Assembly (NCBI GenBank): GCA_963728975.1
Contig: CAVSMF010000002.1
Coordinates: 62,001 to 126,000 of the forward strand
DNA: 64,000 nt
Direction of reading: 5' to 3'
Source: DATFCK01 sp963728975
Lineage (GTDB): Bacteria > Verrucomicrobiota > Verrucomicrobiia > Chthoniobacterales > UBA10450
Shown here: positions 34,484 to 42,810 of the stretch, piece after piece
How the letters are laid out: the number at the start of each line of letters is the position of its first letter
Position numbering within the stretch: position 1 is the first letter of the stretch
Made by a program: the position numbers and the translations under genes
Notes under the pieces: generated by a model
The model's database searches: none
What the model was told of the DNA's origin: nothing
What the model saw: only the letters and a program-made list of their open reading frames with translations

Positions 34484-35098
34484 GTGAACTGGAAACGCGT
34501 TTTTTACTGGCTAGTTGGTGTGCTGATCACCGCGGTCGCGGTTGTTATCGCGTTTCATTTCGACGACGCGGTGCGGGATTTCATGTTGAAACACCGCGGT
34601 CGAACGACATGGGGTTTCATGAGTAAGGTTAGCCGCTACGGCGACTGGCCTTCGCATTTGGCCCTGGGATTGGTCCTGGCGGGGATTGCATGGTGGCGGG
34701 GAAGCAAGAGATGGACGCGCGTTTTTCTAGCGATGCTGACTGCGATGACCCTGGCGGGCGTTGTTGGTCATGGGATTAAAATCGGAACCGGCCGCGCCCG
34801 CCCATCGGTGAAAACCGAACATGCGTGGAACGGACCTCGTCTCAGTTCGAAGTATCACGCCTTCCCCTCGGGACATGTTGCGGCGTCGACGGCGTTTTTT
34901 GCCATCCTGCTTTTTGCCAACCGGCGAATAGGAATTTTGTGTCTGCCGATTCCGCTGCTGATCGGTTTCGCGCGCATGTATATCGCCGCACACTATCTTT
35001 CTGACGTCGTTTGCGCGGCGCTTCTGGGGACTTTATGCGCGGCGGTCGTGGCGCGTTTTCTCCCGCTCCGCACTCCGCGCTCCGCACTCCGCAACTGA
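34484..35098 (+). CDS. PAP2 family phosphatase
   Basis: A 204-residue membrane protein starting at GTG 34484. The three phosphatase motifs are visible: KIGTGRARP (K-x6-RP), FPSGHVAAS, and ARMYIAAHYLSDV (R-x5-H-x3-D). Six hydrophobic helices surround them. Such enzymes remove phosphate from lipid phosphates, for example undecaprenyl diphosphate or phosphatidic acid; the substrate is not predictable here. The last ten codons (LRTPRSALRN) are encoded by a CTCCGCA short-word array, so the C-terminus may be secondarily acquired. The 14-bp divergent spacing with the glycosyltransferase suggests overlapping promoters. Confidence 0.87.
   Translation: MNWKRVFYWLVGVLITAVAVVIAFHFDDAVRDFMLKHRGRTTWGFMSKVSRYGDWPSHLALGLVLAGIAWWRGSKRWTRVFLAMLTAMTLAGVVGHGIKIGTGRARPSVKTEHAWNGPRLSSKYHAFPSGHVAASTAFFAILLFANRRIGILCLPIPLLIGFARMYIAAHYLSDVVCAALLGTLCAAVVARFLPLRTPRSALRN
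35064..35093. repeat. Short-word array, unit CTCCGCA
   Basis: Four near-identical words (CGCTCCGCACTCCGCGCTCC and on) form the end of the PAP2 coding sequence and stop just before tRNA-Ser. Confidence 0.6.
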
Positions 35099-35101
35099 AA
35101 A

Positions 35102-35189
35102 TGGCGGAGGGGGTGGGATTCGAACCCACGAGGGCTTGCGCCCTTCCGGTTTTCAAGACCGGCGCGATCGACCGCTCTGCCACCCCTCC
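35102..35189 (-). tRNA. tRNA-Ser, anticodon TGA
   Basis: The minus strand gives the acceptor GGAGGGG (35183-35189) pairing with CCCCTCC. The anticodon arm is CCGGTCTTGAAAACCGG with anticodon TGA. A long variable arm (GGGCGCAAGCCC-like) is typical of serine tRNAs, and the T-arm contains GGTTCGAATCC. The CCA end is encoded (35102-35104). Confidence 0.96.
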
Positions 35190-35280
35190 GGGGGTTGCGC
35201 TGGATTGTAGCGGCGCTCCAGGAGGGTCGCAAACCTTTGACAGGAAAACGGCGACGGTCATAGAGCGCTGCTATGAAAAG

Positions 35281-35366
35281 AAATCTGGAAACCAGGAAGC
35301 CAGGAACCGGATTGCTAAGGAAAGCAGGAAAGCACTGGAATAAAGAAGGAGCGGAGTGCTGGAGTA
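35281..35366. repeat. Degenerate GGAAACCAGGAAGCCAGG / GGAAAGCAGGAAAGCA repeats
   Basis: Purine-rich short-word repeats fill most of the gap between tRNA-Ser and the radical SAM gene. They resemble, in inverted orientation, the CCTGCGTTCCTGCTTTCC repeats at 57.1-57.6 kb. Confidence 0.55.
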
Positions 35367-35427
35367 ACAGCGCGAAAAGGAAGTGGATTGGCCTGGACAA
35401 GCATCTACGTTCATACGAACATATGGC

Positions 35428-36543
35428 ATGGCTGCGCGTAAAAAGACCAAGGTTCGGCCGGTTATTCAGGAAACGCCCCAAACCAGCAAACCGCTTCACG
35501 GCCGGGGGGCCTCGTGGAGCCCGGCAAATCGGTTCGAAAAACTGCACGTAGACATCACCGATCCCGATGTTGCCGATCCTGGTCCGGAAGAGATGGAACG
35601 TCCGCGCCCTTCGACCCAATTTTTCCGGGATGGATCGAAGACGATCATCACTCGCAACAACAGTCCGGATGTTGGGTTCGAGACCAGTTTAAATCCTTAT
35701 CGAGGCTGCGAACACGGCTGCATCTACTGCTATGCCCGCCCTACTCACGAATATCTCGGCTTCTCGGCCGGCCTCGATTTCGAAAGCAAAATTGTCGTTA
35801 AACTGGATGCACCCGAACTGTTGCGCGGCGAACTGGAGTCGCCCCGGTGGAAGCCGCAAGTGCTGGTGATGAGCGGCGTCACCGACCCCTATCAGCCGGT
35901 GGAGAGACGCCTGAAGATTACGCGGCGATGTTTGGAGGTCCTGGCCAAGTTCCACAACCCGGTTGCGATCATCACGAAAAACCGGCTCGTTACCCGCGAC
36001 CTCGATATTTTGCGGGAGTTGGCAAGCTACCATGCTGCCGCGGTGAATGTTTCCGTGACTTCGCTTGACCCGAAATTGCAACGCGTGCTTGAGCCCCGCA
36101 CTTCTTCACCCACGGCGCGTCTGGACGCGATCGGTCGGCTTCGGGCGGCGGAAATCCCGGTTGGCGTAATGGTCGCGCCGATTATTCCGGGCCTGACCGA
36201 TCATGAAATTCCCGCGATCCTGGGAGCGGCGGCGAAGGCCGGAGCCCAATTCGCCGGTTACACGATTGTGCGGTTGCCATGGGCCGTTGCTCCGTTGTTC
36301 GAACATTGGCTGGAAGAACATTATCCCGAGCGCAAGGAAAAGGTGCTCGGAAGGATCCGGCATTTGCGCGGCAACGGAAAGTTGAACAATCCGGAGTGGC
36401 ACACCCGAATGACTGGCAGCGGAGTTTTTGCCGATCAAATTGCTTCGCTGTTCGAGGTAAGTTGTCGGCACGCCGGGTTGGGGGAGCGGCCGAAGCTTTC
36501 GACAAGCTCATTTCGGCGAATGGGCCAGCTTGACTTACTGTAA
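35428..36543 (+). CDS. PA0069-family radical SAM protein
   Basis: A 371-residue radical SAM protein related to spore photoproduct lyase (SplB-like, PA0069 family). The 4Fe-4S motif is CEHGCIYC (Cys94, Cys98, Cys101, spacing CxxxCxxC). Around it are SLNPYRGCEHGCIYCYA and PTHEYLGFSAGLDFESKI, both typical of the family. The barrel continues with VLVMSGVTDPYQPVERRLK and PVAIITKNRLVTRDLDIL. Function is unassigned; DNA repair has been suggested for relatives. The ATG at 35428 is used since the earlier in-frame start lies in a repeat region. It is convergent with the MFS gene, 56 bp away. Confidence 0.9.
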   Translation: MAARKKTKVRPVIQETPQTSKPLHGRGASWSPANRFEKLHVDITDPDVADPGPEEMERPRPSTQFFRDGSKTIITRNNSPDVGFETSLNPYRGCEHGCIYCYARPTHEYLGFSAGLDFESKIVVKLDAPELLRGELESPRWKPQVLVMSGVTDPYQPVERRLKITRRCLEVLAKFHNPVAIITKNRLVTRDLDILRELASYHAAAVNVSVTSLDPKLQRVLEPRTSSPTARLDAIGRLRAAEIPVGVMVAPIIPGLTDHEIPAILGAAAKAGAQFAGYTIVRLPWAVAPLFEHWLEEHYPERKEKVLGRIRHLRGNGKLNNPEWHTRMTGSGVFADQIASLFEVSCRHAGLGERPKLSTSSFRRMGQLDLL

Positions 36544-36599
36544 TCGGGCAGGGTCGGGGCGACCCGGCGGCGCCGTTTCGGGTGTCAGGGTCCAGCAAA

Positions 36600-37934
36600 T
36601 CAAGTCTTGAGGGGGCGGGGCTGCTTGGCCAGGTTGACTCGACCGAAGATCGTGAGCATGAGGAGGCCGCCGACCAATCCGAATGGCGCCATAAAATAGA
36701 AATAATTGTTCCAGCTCCGGTCGAGGAGGGCCCCCAGAACGATTCCGGCGAGGCTGCCGCCGAAATACTGAAATGAATCGATCACGCCGGAAGCGAAGCC
36801 GGCCATTTTTGCGCCGCCAATGTCCATGGCCGCGGCCGTGCCCAGGATCGAGTGGGTGGAATTGGCGGTGAGTGAGATCAGAACAAGAAAGAGGACCGCC
36901 ATGTTCGCGGTGTGAAATTGAGCCGCGCAAAGAATGATAATCGTTTCCAGAAAGTAAAGACCGGCTGCGACGGGAGCACGCCGGCCCCGGAAAACAGTGT
37001 CCGAAATGTAACCCGACACGAGCGAACCAACCGATGCCACAAAGGGAATCAAAAATCCGAGGAATTGAAACCGGGTCGATTGAAAGTCGACGTGATGCAC
37101 TTCCTGCATGAATCGAGGGAACCATTGGTCGATTCCCTGGCGGACCGCGCCGGTGCAAGCGTAGGCGCAGGCAATGATCCAGATGACGGGATTAGTGACG
37201 ATGATTTTGAAGACCTCGAACACTTTGGCCTGGACGTGTCCCCCGGTTTCTTCCTGTGGATTTACCGGCGAAAAGCCTGTTTCCTCGGGCGAGTCCTTCA
37301 CGATCAGGGCCATGCCGGTGCCGACCACCATGGCAATGCATGCCGGAATCCAAAACAACCAGCGCCAGTGCAATGGCGGGATTCGGATCAAGCCGAGGAA
37401 AGTAAACCCAGCCAGCAAAGCCGGACCCAGCTTGAAAATTCCGAAGCGCCCGAGATTGATCATGAAACCGAAGATACCCGCGAAACGCCCGCGTTCGGTA
37501 TGACGGAACCAGGCGGCATTGATTTTGACCATGCCGGGCGCGCCGAAAGATTGGGTGTAACCGTCGATCCCACGAATGACGACAAAGAGCCAAAGCAAGC
37601 CCCAGAAGGAAGCGGCGCCGAAGAGAATGTTCATGACAACTGTTCCGGCGGTGCCGATCAGCATCGCCCGCTTTCCGCCGATCCGGTCGGTCAGCAGTCC
37701 ATTTACAATTTGACCGCAGGCATAGGCGAGCAGAGCCGTGGTAATGATCGTCCCCATCTGCTCTTTGCTGAATCCGAATTGACTGCTGATCTCCTTGTTA
37801 GCCAGCGACAGATTGTAGCGGCACATGTAAAACGAGGTGTAAAGCAAGCCCACGAATGCCCAGTTCAATCCACGTCGCCGCCGAAATCCGGGCGGATGCG
37901 GAACGAAAACAGAAGCCATGGTGGATTCAGCCAT
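36600..37934 (-). CDS. MFS transporter of the organophosphate:phosphate antiporter type
   Basis: A 444-residue protein with 12 predicted helices. The family pattern is that of GlpT/UhpT/UhpC proteins: LLYTSFYMCRYNLSLANKEI in helix 1, the loop LLTDRIGGKRAMLIGTAG between helices 2 and 3, and GMVKINAAWFRHTERGRFAG around helix 4. Probable substrates are phosphorylated sugars or glycerol 3-phosphate taken up in exchange for phosphate; the exact one is not predictable. The ATG at 37934 is preferred over an in-frame start 12 codons upstream. No two-component regulator (UhpAB type) is nearby. Confidence 0.85.
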   Translation of the reverse strand: MAESTMASVFVPHPPGFRRRRGLNWAFVGLLYTSFYMCRYNLSLANKEISSQFGFSKEQMGTIITTALLAYACGQIVNGLLTDRIGGKRAMLIGTAGTVVMNILFGAASFWGLLWLFVVIRGIDGYTQSFGAPGMVKINAAWFRHTERGRFAGIFGFMINLGRFGIFKLGPALLAGFTFLGLIRIPPLHWRWLFWIPACIAMVVGTGMALIVKDSPEETGFSPVNPQEETGGHVQAKVFEVFKIIVTNPVIWIIACAYACTGAVRQGIDQWFPRFMQEVHHVDFQSTRFQFLGFLIPFVASVGSLVSGYISDTVFRGRRAPVAAGLYFLETIIILCAAQFHTANMAVLFLVLISLTANSTHSILGTAAAMDIGGAKMAGFASGVIDSFQYFGGSLAGIVLGALLDRSWNNYFYFMAPFGLVGGLLMLTIFGRVNLAKQPRPLKT

Positions 37935-38071
37935 GATTCGAAGATGTGTTAAAAGTGCCCGTCGGGGCAACCCGAAACAATTTTCATTCCTGCGGAATCG
38001 ATCCGCGCGGTTCGGTTGCCCGGCCCTTCAGGTTTGGCGGACGACGGCTCGCGTCGCTCCCTCCACCAGAA

Positions 38072-39436
38072 TCAGGCCACCCAGATTGTTTTGATATTCA
38101 TGAATTCCCGAATTCCGTGGGCGCCGAGTTCGCGTCCAAAACCAGAGCGTTTGATGCCGCCGAACGGTAACCGGGGGTCGGAAGCAACCATGGCGTTGAT
38201 AAAGACCATTCCAGCGTCGATCTCGGAAGCGAACAATTTCTGCTCTTGGCGATCGTTAGTCCACACACTTGCGCCCAACCCGAAGGTGGTGGCGTTTGCC
38301 ATTGCGATGGCATCAGCCGCATTGCGAATCCGAAACAACACCGCCACCGGGCCAAAAATTTCCTCCGTGTAAGCAGGCGCTTCGGGTGGTACGTCAACCA
38401 GGACGGTCGGCTCATAATAGAAACCGGGACCGTGCACTCGATTTCCGCCGGTGAGCAATTTTGCCCCCGCGCCGACGGATTTTTGGACTTGGTCATGCAC
38501 GCCGTCCAGAATCTGTTCCGAGGCCAGCGGTCCGACATCCGTTGTTTCCTGCATCGGATCTCCAAGCTTCAATCCGCGAATACGCTCGACCAAGCGCCCC
38601 AAAAATTCGTCGTAAATGTTGTCTGCGATTAAAAACCGCTTTGCCGCGATGCACGATTGCCCGTTGTTGATCATGCGTGCCTTGACCGCGGTGCTCAAGG
38701 CGGCATCGATGTTGGCGCTCGGCATCACGATAAAGGGATCGCTCCCGCCCAGCTCGAGCACGGCTTTCTTGATTTCCCGGCCGGCGACGCCGGCCACCGC
38801 GCTGCCCGCCTTTTCGCTGCCGGTCAGGGTGACGGCCTTGACGCGCGGGTCTCTGACTATTTCTTCGACCTGGGTCGCCTCGATCAGCAGCGTTTGAAAG
38901 ACGCCCTTAGCAAATCCCGCCCGGCAAAAAATTTCTTCAATCGCGAGGGCGCACTGCGGAACATTCGCGGCATGTTTGAGCAGTCCGACATTCCCCGCCA
39001 TCAAAGCAGGCGCGGCAAAACGAAATACCTGCCAAAACGGGAAATTCCATGGCATGACCGCCAGAACGGGCCCGAGCGGCTCATAATGCACGTAACTGCG
39101 AGCGGCGTCGGTTTGAACGGCCTCGTCCTCCAGAAATCGCCCGGCATTCTCCGCATAGTAGCGGCAGGCGCGCGCGCATTTGTCGATCTCCTCTCCGGCG
39201 GCCCGGAATAATTTTCCCATTTCGAGCGTCATGATCCGCGCGAACCGGTCCTTTTCTTGATTCAACAATCCCGCGGCGGCGATCAGTAATTCCGCCCGAC
39301 GGGCAAGGGGTTGGCCCCGATGTTGATAGAAGGCGGTTTCGGCGTGGGCCAGCCGTTCCTCGATCTCACCTTTCGTAAGCGCTGAAAATTCTTTCAGTTT
39401 TTCGCCGGTAGCGGGATTGGTCGAGGCGATTGCCAT
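38072..39436 (-). CDS. NAD(P)-dependent aldehyde dehydrogenase, succinate-semialdehyde dehydrogenase type
   Basis: A 454-residue aldehyde dehydrogenase in the GabD/Sad branch. The catalytic Glu228 lies in LELGGSDPF and the nucleophile Cys262 in NNGQSCIAAKR. The cofactor loop TLTGSEKAGSAVAG is near residue 204 and the conserved EEIFGPVAVLFR near 365. It opens MAIASTNPATGEKLKEF, typical of short succinate-semialdehyde dehydrogenases. It oxidises an aldehyde to the acid in the cytoplasm; succinate semialdehyde is the likeliest substrate by similarity. The TCATCCTGAGCG-type repeat lies just upstream (39468-39549), outside the gene. Confidence 0.9.
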   Translation of the reverse strand: MAIASTNPATGEKLKEFSALTKGEIEERLAHAETAFYQHRGQPLARRAELLIAAAGLLNQEKDRFARIMTLEMGKLFRAAGEEIDKCARACRYYAENAGRFLEDEAVQTDAARSYVHYEPLGPVLAVMPWNFPFWQVFRFAAPALMAGNVGLLKHAANVPQCALAIEEIFCRAGFAKGVFQTLLIEATQVEEIVRDPRVKAVTLTGSEKAGSAVAGVAGREIKKAVLELGGSDPFIVMPSANIDAALSTAVKARMINNGQSCIAAKRFLIADNIYDEFLGRLVERIRGLKLGDPMQETTDVGPLASEQILDGVHDQVQKSVGAGAKLLTGGNRVHGPGFYYEPTVLVDVPPEAPAYTEEIFGPVAVLFRIRNAADAIAMANATTFGLGASVWTNDRQEQKLFASEIDAGMVFINAMVASDPRLPFGGIKRSGFGRELGAHGIREFMNIKTIWVA

Positions 39437-39467
39437 ATATCTTCTTAATAAACGCGTCCGAACCACC

Positions 39468-39549
39468 TGTCATCCTGAGCGAAGTCGAAGGATCCCGCGA
39501 GTGGGTTTCAGGCTTCGCACCGGGTTCCTCGTTTCCGCTCGGAATGACA
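39468..39549. repeat. 82-bp imperfect inverted repeat beginning TGTCATCCTGAGCG
   Basis: The left arm starts TGTCATCCTGAGCGAAGTCG and the right arm, read on the minus strand, starts TGTCATTCCGAGCGGAAACG. Both continue to a GGA.CCC block. Elements with this word are spread through many unrelated bacterial genomes. It sits between the divergent-side promoter region of the aldehyde dehydrogenase gene and the ABC transporter end. Confidence 0.7.
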
Positions 39550-39564
39550 TTCCGGTGACCGCAC

Positions 39565-41055
39565 CTACAATCGCAGCCCTTTTGGAATCAAAACGCGATC
39601 GAGCAAGTCGAAAGTCCATTGCACAAGCAGCGCCAGTAGGGCGGCCGGGATTGCGCCTTCCAGTATCGTCAGGTGATCGTTCAGGTTCAGCCCGCTTAGG
39701 ATCGGCTCACCCAGACCGCCTGCGCCAATCAGCGCGGCCAGGGTGGCTGTTCCCACATTGATCACCGCGCTGGTTTTGATTCCAGCGAGAATCGAGCGCG
39801 ACGCCATCGGGAGATAGATTTGCCACAGCCGGGCCGAAGGCGTGAGGCCAAGCGCAACCGCGGACTCTCGCAGGGGCCGGGGGATATCTTGTAAGCCGCT
39901 GGCTGTGTTCCGCACGATTGGGAGCAGCCCATAAAGAAAAAGGGCCGCAATCGCGGTGCGAACGCTGATTCCGAAAAACGGAACGGGCACCAGCAACGCG
40001 AGCAAGGCAAGCGATGGAATTGTTTGCACAACACTGGCAAAGCCAAGAATTCCATGTCCCAGGGCCCCGCCGCGGCTGGCTAAAATTCCGAGCGGAATTC
40101 CGGCCGCCACCGCCAGGAGCAGGGAAAATCCGGCCAGCTCGAGGTGACGCAGAGTCCAGCGGGCAAGTTTATGCGGCAACGATTCCCCCGCGGCAAGAGC
40201 GGACCTCCGGTCGCCCCTGAAATACAAACTCGCTGCTCTGGAGTAACTCTTGGTGCGCTCGGCTTCGGCGTTAAGCCGGATCATGCGCGCTTCGCTGATG
40301 GTTCCGCCCAGTGCCTGGAGACACTCCACCGCCCTGGGAGAAAGGGAAAGGCGGTAAAGAAAAACGGCGTCGTAGCGCGGGAAAAACTGCAGATCATCCT
40401 GCAACGAGACAAGATCGTATTGGCCAATCTTGGCATCAGTTGAATAAGCATCCTTGACATCGATCGAGCCATTTTCGAGCGCGGCATAACCCAGGGCGTG
40501 GTCGATCCCGATTACGTTCTGCAGACCGAGTTGATAGGCAGAAGCAAGCGGTTGCCAGCCATCGCGCCGGTCCAAAAACTCATGGGTAAGCCCGATTCGG
40601 AGTTCGGGATATTTCCGGAGATCGCTGATGGTGCGAATACCGAGCTTTTGGGCACGGTCGCGGCGCATAACCAGGGCGTAAGTATTGTTGAAGCCGAGGG
40701 GCTTGGTCATTCCTATGCCAAGTCTCTCGAGCTTAGAGCGCATTTCGCCGCGGTCTAACGATCGCTCCGATTTCAGGATTTCCTCCGTGATCGTTCCGGT
40801 GTAATCCGGATAGACATCGATCTGTTGGCCGCGCAACGCCTGCCAGAGAATGATCGTGCCGCCCATGCCCTGGCGGTGTTCGGCCGGGATACCGGCGTCG
40901 ATCAGGGCGCCTTTTGCAATTTCGCCAAGGACGTACGATTCGGTGAATTTCTTGGAGCCGACGATCACCGGACTTGCCGAAACAATCCCGGTGGCGAAGA
41001 AGAAGAGAAGGGGGAGGAGGAGGAAACGGCGGCTCCTTGATCTATTCCCGCTCAT
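39565..41055 (-). CDS. Osmoprotectant-type ABC transporter, fused substrate-binding protein and permease
   Basis: A 496-residue fusion. After a signal-like helix (11-27), the substrate-binding part runs to about 275, with VGSKKFTESYVLGEI at the start, GGTIILWQALRGQQIDVYPD near 65 and YTGTITEEIL, all typical of OpuBC/ProX-like proteins. The permease part follows (about 295-496) with helices and the contact loop SAVALGLTPSARLWQIYLP. Quaternary amines such as glycine betaine or choline are the usual ligands. The start ATG is coupled to the upstream ATPase gene by a 4-base overlap. The fused arrangement is a known variant of this family. Confidence 0.9.
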   Translation of the reverse strand: MSGNRSRSRRFLLLPLLFFFATGIVSASPVIVGSKKFTESYVLGEIAKGALIDAGIPAEHRQGMGGTIILWQALRGQQIDVYPDYTGTITEEILKSERSLDRGEMRSKLERLGIGMTKPLGFNNTYALVMRRDRAQKLGIRTISDLRKYPELRIGLTHEFLDRRDGWQPLASAYQLGLQNVIGIDHALGYAALENGSIDVKDAYSTDAKIGQYDLVSLQDDLQFFPRYDAVFLYRLSLSPRAVECLQALGGTISEARMIRLNAEAERTKSYSRAASLYFRGDRRSALAAGESLPHKLARWTLRHLELAGFSLLLAVAAGIPLGILASRGGALGHGILGFASVVQTIPSLALLALLVPVPFFGISVRTAIAALFLYGLLPIVRNTASGLQDIPRPLRESAVALGLTPSARLWQIYLPMASRSILAGIKTSAVINVGTATLAALIGAGGLGEPILSGLNLNDHLTILEGAIPAALLALLVQWTFDLLDRVLIPKGLRL

Positions 41056-41795
41056 ATTCTTGCCAAACCGGTTTGGGCGTTGATAAACTCGGAAACGAAA
41101 TCGTTGGCGGGGTTTTTTCGAAGGTCGTCAATGGAGCCGTGCTGCACGATACGGCCATCGTTCATGAGCACGATTTCATCGCCGAAGTAAGCGGCTTCAG
41201 CCAGATCGTGCGTGACTAAGAGCGCGGTCTTTTTTAAAGCCGTGAATATGTCCTTTAGATCCTTTTGCAGGGAGGCGCGAACGAGCGGATCGAGCGCGCC
41301 AAGCGGTTCATCCAAGAGAAGAAGTTCGGGAGAAAGCATCAAGGCGCGCATCAGGCCGACCCGCTGCCGTTGGCCGCCGGAGAGTTCGAGCGGATAACGT
41401 CCCAGTAATTCCTCGGAAAACCGGGTCAGCCGGCACAATTCGGAAAGCCGTTGCCGCATCCGGTCGGCCTCCTGGCCGAGGTGTCGCGCCATCAATAAAA
41501 TATTGGCGCGGGCGGTGAGATGCGGAAACAAGCCGCCTTCCTGAATGACATAGCCAATTCGGCGGCGAACCTGATCGACATTTTCAACGTTTATCAGAGT
41601 GCCGTCCAACCGGATAGTACCGGAATCGGGCTCCACCAGGCCGACGATCAGCCGGAGGAGGGTTGATTTGCCGCAACCGCTGGGCCCAATCAGGACGGTG
41701 GTGCTTCCGCGCGCGATCGAAAGGCTGGTCGGATATAGCGCCGGGGTATCCGGGTATCGTTTGCTAACGTCGACCAGTTCTATCAGCGCGCTCAT
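41052..41795 (-). CDS. Osmoprotectant-type ABC transporter ATP-binding protein
   Basis: A 247-residue ABC ATPase. Walker A is GPSGCGKST (37-45), the signature is LSGGQRQR (138-145), Walker B is LLLLDEP (158-164) and the switch histidine lies in LLVTHDLAEA near 190. It is most like OpuBA/ProV but lacks the C-terminal CBS domains of ProV. Its stop overlaps the fused binding protein/permease start by ATGA, so a two-gene operon is clear. It powers uptake by that membrane partner. Confidence 0.92.
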   Translation of the reverse strand: MSALIELVDVSKRYPDTPALYPTSLSIARGSTTVLIGPSGCGKSTLLRLIVGLVEPDSGTIRLDGTLINVENVDQVRRRIGYVIQEGGLFPHLTARANILLMARHLGQEADRMRQRLSELCRLTRFSEELLGRYPLELSGGQRQRVGLMRALMLSPELLLLDEPLGALDPLVRASLQKDLKDIFTALKKTALLVTHDLAEAAYFGDEIVLMNDGRIVQHGSIDDLRKNPANDFVSEFINAQTGLARI

Positions 41796-41838
41796 GGTGG
41801 CCGTGGGCGGCGCAGGCGGCCGGACCTAACAATTCCGG

Positions 41839-42810
41839 CTATGATCCTGTGAAGTAGAACACACCGAACAGTTTCTTCCGATCGCTCCAGATCTTCTGAA
41901 ACGCAAACCCGGCGCTGGCTGCGATCCTCGCGAATCCTTCCGGCGTGTACTTGTAGGAATATTCAGTGAGAATCTTTTCACCGGCATGAAAATCGAACTG
42001 TTTTCCATCAATCCGAATGCTTTGATTGATTGCGCTAACCACGTACATCTCAATCCGCCCTTTGTCTGGATTGTAGATCGCCCGATGCGTCCAGTGCCCC
42101 AGATCAAAGTCCGCATCAAATTCGCGATTCGCGCGTGCGAGCAAATTCAAATTGAACTCGGCCGTCACCCCGGCACGGTCGTTATAAGCCCGTTCGATTA
42201 TCCGGCGATCCTTTTGCAGATCCACCCCGATCAATAATCCCCCATCGCTGCCTGCGAGTTCGGCCAGGCGGCGCAGGAATGCGATCGCGGCCGCCGGCTC
42301 GAAATTACCAATGGTCGATCCCGGGAAATAAACGACGCTGCGGTCCGACGGTCGCCGGGGGAGCGGGAGCTCGAAAGGTTCAAGGTAATCGGCGCAAACC
42401 GGCAAAATTTGCAACTGGGGAAAAACCTCGCGAAACCTGGCGGCGGATCCCTGCAATTGTTCCTTGGAAATGTCGATTGGGACGTAAACGGCCGGTCGAT
42501 CCATCTCTTCCAGGAGAACACGCGTTTTGGTGCCGGCGCCTGTTCCCAGGCCGATCAGTTCTACATCCGGTCCGAGGATTCGGGCAATTTCGGCGCCATG
42601 GAGCCGAAGGATCTGGAGCTCGGTTCGGGTAATGTAATACTCCGGGAGATCGCATATTTTCCGGAAAAGCCGGGCGCCTCGCTCGTCGTAGAAAAATTTG
42701 CAGGGAAGGCTCCGGGGCGAGGCGGAGAGTCCGGCCAGAGTTTCCTCCTGGAAATCCTGCCAGGCTGGTGCAGCATCGAGCAACACCGCGGAATCGTGAT
42801 CGCGGTTCAT
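41839..42810 (-). CDS. egtD: L-histidine N(alpha)-methyltransferase EgtD
   Basis: A 323-residue EgtD, which trimethylates histidine to hercynine using three SAM molecules, the first step of ergothioneine synthesis. Visible features are SLPCKFFYDERGARLFRKIC near residue 30, the methyltransferase loop ELIGLGTGAGTKTRVLLEEM, PIDISKEQLQGSA, and VVYFPGSTIGNFEP near 160. The histidine-binding part ends with FHAGEKILTEYSYKYT. The ATG at 42810 overlaps the egtB stop by four bases, fixing the start. It is the last gene of the egt operon; the ABC transporter genes follow on the same strand after 43 bp. Confidence 0.93.
   Translation of the reverse strand: MNRDHDSAVLLDAAPAWQDFQEETLAGLSASPRSLPCKFFYDERGARLFRKICDLPEYYITRTELQILRLHGAEIARILGPDVELIGLGTGAGTKTRVLLEEMDRPAVYVPIDISKEQLQGSAARFREVFPQLQILPVCADYLEPFELPLPRRPSDRSVVYFPGSTIGNFEPAAAIAFLRRLAELAGSDGGLLIGVDLQKDRRIIERAYNDRAGVTAEFNLNLLARANREFDADFDLGHWTHRAIYNPDKGRIEMYVVSAINQSIRIDGKQFDFHAGEKILTEYSYKYTPEGFARIAASAGFAFQKIWSDRKKLFGVFYFTGS

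Noticed and set aside
36912..37952. A 346-codon open frame opposite the MFS transporter gene
   Set aside because: Antisense to a 12-helix transporter; its hydrophilic composition is the complement of hydrophobic codons.
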